DNA from: an uncultured Bacteroidales bacterium
GTDB taxonomy: Bacteria > Bacteroidota > Bacteroidia > Bacteroidales > Bacteroidaceae
Reading direction: 5' to 3'
Length of the DNA stretch: 45,721 nucleotides
Assembly: GCA_902773055.1 (NCBI GenBank)
Contig: CACYCZ010000017.1
Coordinates: 1-45,721, forward strand
Made by a program: the position numbers and the translations under genes. The stretch's first letter is position 1. Each line of letters opens with the position of its first letter. The notes under the pieces were generated by a model. The model searched no databases. It was not told where the DNA came from and was given only the letters and a program-made list of their open reading frames with translations. Below are positions 1 to 6,742 of this stretch, in pieces.

Positions 1-273
1 CGCGCCACGGATTTTACCAGCTATCCTTCAGGGCATACCCATTGTGCGTGGCTGATAGGCTTGACAATGGCGAGCATAGCCCCGGAGCATACAGAGGAAA
101 TCCTGAACATCGCTTACGAGATAGGCCAAAGTCGCGTCATAGTCGGTTTCCACTATCAGAGTGACGTTGATATGGGACGTATAGCAGGCAGTGTGACGTA
201 TGCGCGCGTCAATGCCGAGCCGGAATTTCGGAAACAGATGGACAAGGTACGCCGGGAATATGCCAGACATTAG
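1..273 (+). CDS. PAP2-superfamily class A acid phosphatase, C-terminal part (cut by window start)
   Basis: The reading frame is open from base 1 and ends at the TAG at 271-273, so only the last 90 residues are visible. They hold two of the three PAP2 phosphatase signature blocks: SYPSGHT near the visible start (bases 19-39) and SRVIVGFHYQSD, which matches SRxxxxxHxxxD with its catalytic His and Asp. The tail (AGSVTYARVNAEPEF...) resembles the C-terminus of class A non-specific acid phosphatases of the PhoN type, which are periplasmic phosphomonoesterases. The first block (KxxxxxxRP) and any signal peptide lie upstream of the window. A TTG at 61 could be mistaken for a start, but the PSGH motif upstream in the same frame shows that it is internal. 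The substrate cannot be told from this fragment. Confidence 0.85.
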   Translation, partial: RATDFTSYPSGHTHCAWLIGLTMASIAPEHTEEILNIAYEIGQSRVIVGFHYQSDVDMGRIAGSVTYARVNAEPEFRKQMDKVRREYARH

Positions 274-309
274 CATCAGAATGTAGAGAAGTAAAACATA
301 AATAAAAGA

Positions 310-616
310 ATAGTGAGTACTTTTGCAGGTAAAACGTTAATGATAACAGGTGGTACAGGCTCTTTTGGCAATACCGTGCTGAATCCGCACTTCCACAGAA
401 CGTCCAGAAGCGCTTGACAAGGCATGTTTCATTTTAGCGGGTATTGACTCGGAAAGTCTGCTTCAGGCTGTAGATACAGCAGTGGCAATGAACAATGTTC
501 AGGACCATGGCATACCCGTGCCTGACTACACTGATCTAAATGTTTCTACGAAGGTCATAAAGATTATTCAATCATATACAGGTATTGTCAATAGGATGGT
601 ATGGCGTAAATCTTGA
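310..616 (+). pseudogene. Deletion scar: capE/fnlA-like 5' end joined to capG/fnlC-like (wecB family) 3' end
   Basis: From the GTG at 313 (or ATA at 310) the frame reads VSTFAGKTLMITGGTGSFGN and then TVLN, the Rossmann-fold N-terminus of CapE/FnlA/WbjB-type UDP-GlcNAc 4,6-dehydratase/5-epimerases. At about 382-385 the match stops. From 383, in another frame, the sequence reads IRTSTERPEALDKACF and continues through GIPVPDY and NVSTKVIKIIQSYTGIVN to a TGA at 614-616, which is the last 78 codons of a non-hydrolysing UDP-GlcNAc 2-epimerase (WecB/CapG/FnlC). The two pieces share a short AATC/ATC-CGC stretch at the junction and are out of frame, so no functional enzyme is made. In known clusters these genes bracket capF/fnlB in the UDP-L-FucNAc pathway, so one deletion of that module is the simplest reading. 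Rearrangement in several steps is possible. Confidence 0.8.
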
Positions 617-666
617 AGGTATATATATTCTATTCATAGCGTAAATAACAAAAACATCTTCATATT

Positions 667-1449
667 ATGATTAATGCTTCTCAGCTTACAGCGGATTGCG
701 TAGATTGGATCCGCGATTGGTTTGATAAAAATGGTAATGCTGCTACACCTGCAGTTCTTGGTCTTTCGGGTGGCAAGGATTCCACTATTGCAGCGGCCCT
801 CATAGCCCAGGCCATAGGACCTCAACGTGTCATCGGTGTAGCCATGCCTGCTCATGGACAGTCTCTTAATGATGCTGATGCAATAGCGCGTTATCTCAAG
901 ATACGTTTTCTTAACATTCCTATTGGTAATGTAAGTGATGCTTTCAACCATATGGTATCTTTGGATGATGGCATTCCTCTTTCATGGTCCGAGCAAGCTG
1001 AACAAAACATACCTCCACGTATTCGTATGACTGTTCTTTATGCGGTTGCTCAAACCTATGGTGGCCGTGTTGTAAACACTTGTAACCTTTCCGAGAATTG
1101 GGTTGGCTATGCTACTAAATATGGTGATGCCGCCGGCGACTTCTCACCTTTGGGGCAGCTCACTGTTACAGAGATTCTTGCCATGGGTGACTATCTGGGT
1201 TTACCCAAAGAATGGGTTCATAAGACTCCAGATGATGGTTTGCCCCATAGTATGAGTGATGAAGAAAAACTTGGTTTCCGCTATGCCGAAGTGGACCTTC
1301 TTATACGTGGTATAATTACTCCTCAGTCTCCTGGAGACATTACTCCTGATAAGATAGAGCGCATGTTACGTTGGCATAATGCAAACCTTCACAAGCAGCT
1401 TCCCATGCCTCATTTTATCCCCAGTGTTCAAAAGGAAAAGAAAGATTAA
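667..1449 (+). CDS. nadE: NH3-dependent NAD+ synthetase
   Basis: This 260-residue protein converts deamido-NAD (nicotinate adenine dinucleotide), ATP and ammonia to NAD+, the last step of NAD synthesis in the cytosol. The ATP pyrophosphatase P-loop SGGKDS is at residues 34-39, and the downstream sequence (NTCNLSENWVGYATKYGDAAGDFSP) carries the conserved substrate-binding loops of the NadE family. There is no N-terminal glutaminase (nitrilase) domain, so it should use free ammonia. Its length fits the short form of the family (about 245-275 residues). The start ATG follows an AT-rich leader with no clear Shine-Dalgarno sequence. It stands alone between the polysaccharide scar and a lipoprotein gene that has its own promoter. 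Confidence 0.93.
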   Translation: MINASQLTADCVDWIRDWFDKNGNAATPAVLGLSGGKDSTIAAALIAQAIGPQRVIGVAMPAHGQSLNDADAIARYLKIRFLNIPIGNVSDAFNHMVSLDDGIPLSWSEQAEQNIPPRIRMTVLYAVAQTYGGRVVNTCNLSENWVGYATKYGDAAGDFSPLGQLTVTEILAMGDYLGLPKEWVHKTPDDGLPHSMSDEEKLGFRYAEVDLLIRGIITPQSPGDITPDKIERMLRWHNANLHKQLPMPHFIPSVQKEKKD

Positions 1450-1494
1450 TAGTTGCTATGTGCCGTTTGTTTTTAAAATATTTCTAATAAAAGA

Positions 1495-1525
1495 TTTGTG
1501 TTTTTAGGAAATAGTTATAATTTTG
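1495..1525 (+). promoter_or_regulatory. Bacteroidota-type promoter for the fimbrillin-like gene
   Basis: The -33 element TTTG (1495-1498) is followed after 19 bp by the -7 element TAATTTTG (1518-1525), matching the Bacteroidota consensus TTTG-N19-21-TAnnTTTG. The expected transcription start is about 7 bp further on, leaving a short leader before the ATG at 1555. Confidence 0.7.
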
Positions 1526-1554
1526 TAAAAAATATAACGTAAAAAACAAACGAT

Positions 1555-2409
1555 ATGAAAAAATTAACAGTATTTTTAGTAACCCTTTTTGCAGGCTTTG
1601 TTTTGAGTTCATGCCAATCTGGTGAAGAAGAGAATAATGTACGCAGTGCCAAATTGCATGTCAGTGTTAGTCCTTTTGAACTTGAGATGAACGATTTCTC
1701 CTCAGTGGGCCAAAAGGGAGTAACAGCAACGGATGCGGGTGTGAAGTATATTGCCTTGGCTGTATTTGACAGTGAAGGTAACAAAAAAGCTTCCAAGACT
1801 CAGGCTTCAACTGAGGAAAATTTCGGAGAGTTTGACGTAGAATTGGATTTTGGAACATATACTTTTGTTGCCGTTGGTGCTAAGTTGGAAGGTATTAATA
1901 TTGAGTCAACTGCAAAGGTGTCGTTTAATGGTGCGTTGAATGATACATTTAGTGGTACGAAGTCTGTGACGGTGGGCAGTAGTTCAGCACAGAATGTTAC
2001 GATGGATCTGAGCCGTTATATCAGTTACTTTTCTGTGAGCAACACTAACATTCTACCGTCATCAGTAAAGAAAATCCAGATTGTAGTGGCTAAGGGTGGT
2101 ACAGCATGTGATCCTGCTACAGGTTTGGCAGTTGGGACGAACTATACATATAGTAAAAATGTATTATCAACGGCGGCAGGGACTTCGTATCCGTTCTACT
2201 TGTTCTTGACTGAGGCGGATGAGACCGTTGATGTGATTGTTAATGGCCTGGACGATGGTGATAATGTCCTATATACTCAGACGTTGAAAGATGTGCCTCT
2301 CAAGCAGAACAGGAAGACTATTGCTACCGGACCTTTGTTTAGCAAAAACACGACAGGTTCTTTTACCTTCAGCGCAGATTGGGATACTCCGAGTAACTAT
2401 GCGTGGTGA
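1555..2409 (+). CDS. Fimbrillin-like (FimB/Mfa2-type) surface lipoprotein
   Basis: This 284-residue lipoprotein begins MKKLTVFLVTLF and has a lipobox LSSC with the acylated cysteine at residue 20. The mature part is beta-rich, with short alternating strands (GVKYIALAVFDSEGNK, FGTYTFVAVGAKLEG, QNVTMDLSRYISYFSV), a pattern common in Bacteroidales fimbrillin and fimbrillin-anchor families, where a first beta-sandwich domain of about 140 residues is followed by a second one. The role is probably a surface or fimbrial subunit or an anchor, but no catalytic motif is visible and the family call is an inference from style. It has its own promoter and a strong terminator, so it looks monocistronic, unlike the usual multi-gene fimbrial operons. 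Confidence 0.55.
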   Translation: MKKLTVFLVTLFAGFVLSSCQSGEEENNVRSAKLHVSVSPFELEMNDFSSVGQKGVTATDAGVKYIALAVFDSEGNKKASKTQASTEENFGEFDVELDFGTYTFVAVGAKLEGINIESTAKVSFNGALNDTFSGTKSVTVGSSSAQNVTMDLSRYISYFSVSNTNILPSSVKKIQIVVAKGGTACDPATGLAVGTNYTYSKNVLSTAAGTSYPFYLFLTEADETVDVIVNGLDDGDNVLYTQTLKDVPLKQNRKTIATGPLFSKNTTGSFTFSADWDTPSNYAW

Positions 2410-2457
2410 GATTTGGAAAAGGAAATGAACGGATAAGGATTTGATATATATTAGTTT

Positions 2458-2506
2458 AATAAGAAAAGGACATTCCTTCGGTTAAAAGGAATGTCCTTTT
2501 CTTATT
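2458..2506. terminator. Bidirectional terminator, perfect 21-bp stem
   Basis: Left arm 2458-2478 and right arm 2486-2506 are exact reverse complements with a 7-nt loop (CGGTTAA). A-rich and T-rich ends give a U-tract on either strand. It lies between the convergent fimbrillin-like gene and manA and can serve both. Confidence 0.9.
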
Positions 2507-2543
2507 GATAGCGATATTGTTGTTTTAATGCTTGTAATGGCAA

Positions 2544-3518
2544 TTATGCCGTAGCGATGAGAAGTTGTGATTTGGTAGTAAGGGGATGAACTTCAAAAGA
2601 GGCTTCGCATGCGGGGATAAGGGCACTTTCACCTGTAGAGAGTTGGATTGTACCATTGGCTGTTGCAATGTTGCAGGTGCCGCTCAAGTTCATCAAAGCG
2701 ACAAAGCTGTCGGCAGGGCACAGGTCAATGTTCAGCTGATGGGTAAGTTCTAATCGGTATGTTGTAAAATATCGACATGTGATAATTTTGTTCAACACGT
2801 TGGGGATGGATTCATAGGAGGTGCGGTAGTTGGTGACGTTGAGGTCGGTTGCTAAGACCGCGTATTCGGTATGCAGTTGGCGTGGCTGACCATCTAGGCC
2901 TAACCGGTTGTAGTCATAAATGCGGTAGGTCCAATCGGAAGTCTGCTGTATCTCGGCTAACAGAATTCCTGAGCAGATGGCATGTACGCGTCCGGCAGGA
3001 ATGAAGAATACGTCACCGGGATGGACTTCATGCCGAGCCAAGATATCACAGATGGTGCCATCTGCGATGCGGGACCGGTATTCTTCAGGTGTAACTGAAA
3101 CTTTCATGCCAGAGTATAGATAAGAACCAGGTTCTGCGTCAATAACATACCACATTTCAGTCTTGCCATATTGCCCTTCGCCATGAAGACGGCATGCCAG
3201 ATCGTCATCAGGATGAACCTGTATACTCAAGTCTTGATGGGCATCAATGAATTTAATCAGTAGGGGAAAACGTTCTCCATAGGTGTCATAAACATGATGC
3301 CCAACTAATTGCTCGCGGAATTTGCTGACCATGTCGGGCAGAGAGATGCCCTGATATGCTCCATCGGATATGATAGAAGCATGGTCGGTGATGGCGGATA
3401 TTTCCCAACTTTCGCCAATATGGTCTTGGAGGTGGTCCAGTTGCTTGTACTGAGAGATGCGGTTGCCACCCCACACCATGGTGCGTAGCCATGGCGAGAA
3501 TTTAAGGGGTCCTGTCAT
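2544..3518 (-). CDS. manA: Mannose-6-phosphate isomerase, class I/III cupin type
   Basis: This 324-residue cupin enzyme interconverts mannose-6-P and fructose-6-P, supplying GDP-mannose and GDP-fucose precursors or feeding mannose into glycolysis. The zinc-site region reads SIQVHPDDDLA, followed by GKTEMWYV; HPGDVFFIPAGRVHAI is the second cupin block with its His ligand. The frame is open up to 3593, but that would overlap the end of galE. The ATG at 3516-3518, starting MTGPLKFSPWLRTMVWGG, fits the N-terminus of the family and leaves a 20-bp gap after the galE stop, so it is chosen here. It is the second gene of a galE-manA operon. Confidence 0.9.
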   Translation of the reverse strand: MTGPLKFSPWLRTMVWGGNRISQYKQLDHLQDHIGESWEISAITDHASIISDGAYQGISLPDMVSKFREQLVGHHVYDTYGERFPLLIKFIDAHQDLSIQVHPDDDLACRLHGEGQYGKTEMWYVIDAEPGSYLYSGMKVSVTPEEYRSRIADGTICDILARHEVHPGDVFFIPAGRVHAICSGILLAEIQQTSDWTYRIYDYNRLGLDGQPRQLHTEYAVLATDLNVTNYRTSYESIPNVLNKIITCRYFTTYRLELTHQLNIDLCPADSFVALMNLSGTCNIATANGTIQLSTGESALIPACEASFEVHPLTTKSQLLIATA

Positions 3519-3538
3519 GGTGTTATAAGAGTTGTGTA

Positions 3539-4558
3539 TCAGTCCTGATATCCGTTTGGGTTGTTTTTCTGCCAGTTCCAACTGTCGCGGCACATGTCTT
3601 CAATGCCGTATTGCGCTTTCCAGCCTAATTCTGCCTGCGCTTTTGCCGGGTTACAGTAGCAGGTTGCTATGTCACCAGGCCGACGGGGTTGTATCTTGTA
3701 GGGTACGTTGACACCATTAACCTTGATGAAGGCATTGACAACGTCAAGTACGGAGTAGCCATGACCTGTACCAATGTTGTATATGCCTAATCCGCATTTG
3801 CGGGATATGGCTTTGAGGGCGCAAACATGTGCCTTGGCGAGGTCCACGACATGAATGTAGTCGCGTACGCCTGTACCGTCGGGGGTGTCGTAGTCGTTGC
3901 CGAATATGCCCAGTTCCTTGCGTTTGCCTATGGCAACCTGCGTGATATAGGGCATGAGGTTGTTGGGTATGCCGTTGGGATTTTCGCCGATAGTGCCACT
4001 GGAGTGAGCGCCTATAGGATTGAAATAACGTAACAGAACAACATTCCATTCGGTGTCTGCTGTCTGAACGTCTTTGAGCACTTCTTCAAGCATGCTCTTT
4101 GTCTGTCCGTAGGGGTTGGTACAATGTCCTTTGGGACACTCTTCGGTGATAGGTATTTCAGCAGGATCTCCGTAGACGGTGGCGCTGGATGAGAAAATGA
4201 TGTTTTTGCATCCGTGGCGGCGCATGGCATCAAGGAGGACAAACGTGCCATTCATGTTGTTTTCGTAGTACTCCAATGGTTTAGCTACTGATTCACCTAC
4301 AGCCTTGAGTCCGGCAAAATGAATGCAGCAGTCAAATTGATGATCAGAAAATACAGATTCGAGCTTGTTCTTGTCCCTAATGTCTGCTTCATAGAATGGT
4401 ATTTCATCAACACCGACGATGTGTGCTACACGTCTGAGGGATTCTTTGCTGGAATTATAGAGGTTGTCAACAACTACGGCGGTGTGGCCTGCAGCATATA
4501 GTTCTATTAATGTATGGCTGCCGATATAGCCGGCACCACCTGTAACGAGTATTTTCAT
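3539..4558 (-). CDS. galE: UDP-glucose 4-epimerase
   Basis: This 339-residue short-chain dehydrogenase/reductase family enzyme interconverts UDP-glucose and UDP-galactose (possibly also the N-acetyl forms). It opens with the NAD-binding glycine motif TGGAGYIGSH and carries SSSATVYG and, around residue 150, NPYGQTKSMLEE, which supplies the catalytic Tyr-x-x-x-Lys. The length matches the family norm (about 338-345). It is the first gene of galE-manA; a TAnnTTTG-type -7 element sits upstream on the minus strand. It may serve both Leloir galactose use and surface polysaccharide precursors. Confidence 0.93.
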   Translation of the reverse strand: MKILVTGGAGYIGSHTLIELYAAGHTAVVVDNLYNSSKESLRRVAHIVGVDEIPFYEADIRDKNKLESVFSDHQFDCCIHFAGLKAVGESVAKPLEYYENNMNGTFVLLDAMRRHGCKNIIFSSSATVYGDPAEIPITEECPKGHCTNPYGQTKSMLEEVLKDVQTADTEWNVVLLRYFNPIGAHSSGTIGENPNGIPNNLMPYITQVAIGKRKELGIFGNDYDTPDGTGVRDYIHVVDLAKAHVCALKAISRKCGLGIYNIGTGHGYSVLDVVNAFIKVNGVNVPYKIQPRRPGDIATCYCNPAKAQAELGWKAQYGIEDMCRDSWNWQKNNPNGYQD

Positions 4559-4579
4559 TGCTAATAATTATTTGAGATA

Positions 4580-4587
4580 CAAATTTA
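4580..4587 (-). promoter_or_regulatory. Candidate -7 element for galE-manA
   Basis: On the minus strand the sequence reads TAAATTTG, fitting TAnnTTTG, about 22 bp upstream of the galE start. I found no good TTTG -33 partner at the usual distance, so the promoter is plausible but weakly supported. Confidence 0.4.
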
Positions 4588-4721
4588 CATTAAATATTAT
4601 TAGGAAGGTGTCTGCCTGTGTGTTATTTTCTTTTGGACAACAGAGTATGTTTCATGTAATATGCCGATATGTTTCGGGCAGGCATTTCATCTGAAATGGC
4701 ATCTTTTGTCGGAGAATCATC

Positions 4722-5465
4722 TCAGTGTATGATGCCGTGATAGGTTTGCTGCACAGTATTGTAGCTGTCAATATTGCCTATGTCGTAGCGTTGGCCAGGC
4801 ATTTCCATGGCATGGACGTCTACTTGGGTTGCGAGCCATGCTATGTAGCTGCCGGGGGCATCTGTGCCGCACCCGCTGTCAATTCCTTGCTGTATCAGGC
4901 GGGCATCATCAGATGTATAATAGTAAAATGGCGGGCAGCACCAGTTTGATTTGGGTCGGGCGGGTTTCTCTTCCATGTTCCGGATGCGGTCGGAGGAGTC
5001 AATTTCAACGATACCGCAATGCCGTAGCCGCTCCGGGTCGGATTCGTAGTATCGCATGATGCAGCTTGTCTGCTTGCTGATAGCATAACGGATGAAATGT
5101 TTCAGGCTGAAGTCTAGAACATTGTCGCCGGCAATGATGAGGTAACCGTCGGAAGGGGCATCCTGTACTTGTTCAAGAGCCAGTTGGATGTCTTTTACAG
5201 CCCCCAGACGTGTTTCGTTAGTAGATGTTCCGTCGTCAATGACGGTTATGTTCTGTTGCTTGGATGCAGCCCATGCCTCAAAATGGCCGCAGTATTTATG
5301 GTTGCTGATGATAATATACTCGTCTACGACGGCTGAAGTGTCAATATCATCAATGAGCCAGTCAAGGATGGTCTTTTCGCCGATTTTCAACAACGGTTTG
5401 GGAAAATTCTCTGTCAATGGATATAATCGTGTGGCATAGCCTGCAGCCAATATCAAACATTTCAT
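4722..5465 (-). CDS. Sugar-1-phosphate nucleotidyltransferase
   Basis: This 247-residue protein opens with KCLILAAGYATRLYPLTENF and PKPLLKIG, the NTP-binding signature of the RmlA/GlmU-type nucleotidyltransferase family, in which a sugar-1-phosphate and an NTP form an NDP-sugar. IIAGDNVLDFSLK holds the metal-binding Asp. At 247 residues it is shorter than RmlA (about 290) and has no left-handed beta-helix, so it is a single-domain form; the sugar and base cannot be told. It lies 40 bp downstream of the WbuC-type cupin gene and is probably cotranscribed with it. Choline/hexose-phosphate cytidylyltransferase-like enzymes are alternatives. Confidence 0.8.
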   Translation of the reverse strand: MKCLILAAGYATRLYPLTENFPKPLLKIGEKTILDWLIDDIDTSAVVDEYIIISNHKYCGHFEAWAASKQQNITVIDDGTSTNETRLGAVKDIQLALEQVQDAPSDGYLIIAGDNVLDFSLKHFIRYAISKQTSCIMRYYESDPERLRHCGIVEIDSSDRIRNMEEKPARPKSNWCCPPFYYYTSDDARLIQQGIDSGCGTDAPGSYIAWLATQVDVHAMEMPGQRYDIGNIDSYNTVQQTYHGIIH

Positions 5466-5505
5466 GATACAGGTGTTTATTGGTTAAGATGTTTTTGGTA
5501 ATTTT

Positions 5506-5910
5506 TTATTCTGCGAATTGGTCTTTGTCTTCTCTTGGAGCAAAGGCTCCGTCTTTGGCTTCAAAGAGGACAGAATGGGGTTCCAGGCATTCCAGTGAAT
5601 GCCACTGCCCTTGGGGGATCTGCAGGGCGCATGTTTCATTGCCGGCCTTGAGGAGGAATTCGGCTGTCTTGACAGCTTTGCCGTCAATGATGTCAAAAAA
5701 CATTTCCTTGACGCTGCCTCGTAGCATGACTACGGTCTCGGCCGTATCAGGGTGGCGGTGAATGGGGATGACGGTGCCTGGTTCCAAGGCATTGAGCATG
5801 CGTTGTGACTGATCGGCTGGCGTGGTGCGCAAATCATAATTCATTCTCAACCGAGGGGAAGCCAGAGCTTTCTCGCAGAGTTCATCCATAAGTTTTTTGT
5901 CAATTAACAT
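5506..5910 (-). CDS. WbuC-family cupin-fold metalloprotein
   Basis: This 134-residue protein matches the WbuC cupin family found in O-antigen and capsule clusters; its biochemical role is unsettled. The metal-site pattern is visible: IPIHRHPDTAE (His51, His53, Glu58) and IPQGQWHSLE (His104). The N-terminal helix (LMDELCEKALASPRLRMNYDLR) is also typical of the family. In E. coli O26, wbuC lies in the same cluster as fnlABC (UDP-L-FucNAc synthesis). That fits the capE/capG scar about 5 kb away, although here the cupin pairs with a nucleotidyltransferase. A -7 element lies just upstream at 5940-5947. Confidence 0.8.
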   Translation of the reverse strand: MLIDKKLMDELCEKALASPRLRMNYDLRTTPADQSQRMLNALEPGTVIPIHRHPDTAETVVMLRGSVKEMFFDIIDGKAVKTAEFLLKAGNETCALQIPQGQWHSLECLEPHSVLFEAKDGAFAPREDKDQFAE

Positions 5911-5939
5911 CGTAATATTGGTGTGAATATAATATAGTG

Positions 5940-5947
5940 CAAAGTTA
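5940..5947 (-). promoter_or_regulatory. Candidate -7 element for the cupin-nucleotidyltransferase pair
   Basis: On the minus strand this reads TAACTTTG, an exact match to TAnnTTTG, in the 43-bp gap between the pflA stop and the cupin start. It suggests that the pair is transcribed separately from pflBA. The expected -33 position falls inside pflA and is not a clear TTTG. Confidence 0.5.
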
Positions 5948-5953
5948 GAAAAA

Positions 5954-6697
5954 CTATTTTAATGTATCGCTCCCTTGGCCGTTTAAGATGTCTTGGGCGG
6001 ATCTTACCTGTTCAGGCGTGGGGACTGGTATTCCGGCAAGGGGGTAGGTGATGTGCAGTCGTTCGTATTTTGAAACTCCTAATGTATGGTATGGCAGGAC
6101 TTCAATGCGCTCAATGTTGTTTAATGTTGACAGGAAGGCTGCCAGTCTGTGGAGGTGGTTGGGTCGGTCTGTGATGCCGGGTACCAATACGTAGCGAATC
6201 CATGTGGGCTTTTGGATGTCAGACAGATATCGGGCGCAGTCCAGAATGTTCTTGTTGCTGTGGCGTGTCAGTTCAAGATGGCAGGTCTCGTCAATGTGCT
6301 TGATGTCTAAGAGTACTGTATCTGTATATTTCATCAGTGTCTCAAACTTGCTGAACCAGTTTTCTTCTCGTGTGAAGGGTTGTGCCGCAGTGTCCAGACA
6401 AGTATTGATGTTGCGGCTATGGGCTTTCTGAAAAAGTTCGGTGAGAAAGTCTATTTGCAGCAATGCTTCGCCCCCGCTTACTGTGATGCCTCCTTTTTCT
6501 CCCCAGTAGCCCCTGTACCGTTCAGCTTTAGCCAGCAGGTCATCGGCCGTGATTTGCTCTCCTTTGCGGGGGAACCATGTATCAGGGTTGTGGCAGTATT
6601 GGCAGCGCATGGCGCAGCCTTGCATGAAGATGATATATCTGATTCCGGGTCCGTCAACGGAACCGAAGCTTTCAACGGAGTGGATGTAGCCTTTCAT
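5954..6697 (-). CDS. pflA: Pyruvate formate-lyase activating enzyme (radical SAM)
   Basis: This 247-residue radical-SAM enzyme makes the glycyl radical on pyruvate formate-lyase. The [4Fe-4S] cluster motif CxxxCxxC is seen as GCAMRCQYC (Cys28, Cys32, Cys35), after the family N-terminus IHSVESFGSVDGPGIRYI. The SAM-binding GGE-type motif is in ITVSGGEALLQ. Its length equals that of E. coli PflA (246), with no extra ferredoxin domain, so it is a true PflA rather than an activase of another glycyl-radical enzyme. It lies 45 bp downstream of pflB on the same strand. Confidence 0.95.
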   Translation of the reverse strand: MKGYIHSVESFGSVDGPGIRYIIFMQGCAMRCQYCHNPDTWFPRKGEQITADDLLAKAERYRGYWGEKGGITVSGGEALLQIDFLTELFQKAHSRNINTCLDTAAQPFTREENWFSKFETLMKYTDTVLLDIKHIDETCHLELTRHSNKNILDCARYLSDIQKPTWIRYVLVPGITDRPNHLHRLAAFLSTLNNIERIEVLPYHTLGVSKYERLHITYPLAGIPVPTPEQVRSAQDILNGQGSDTLK

Positions 6698-6742
6698 TAA
6701 CGGATGAACAATTTTCCGTATTGTTCTTTCTCAAGGTGCCGG

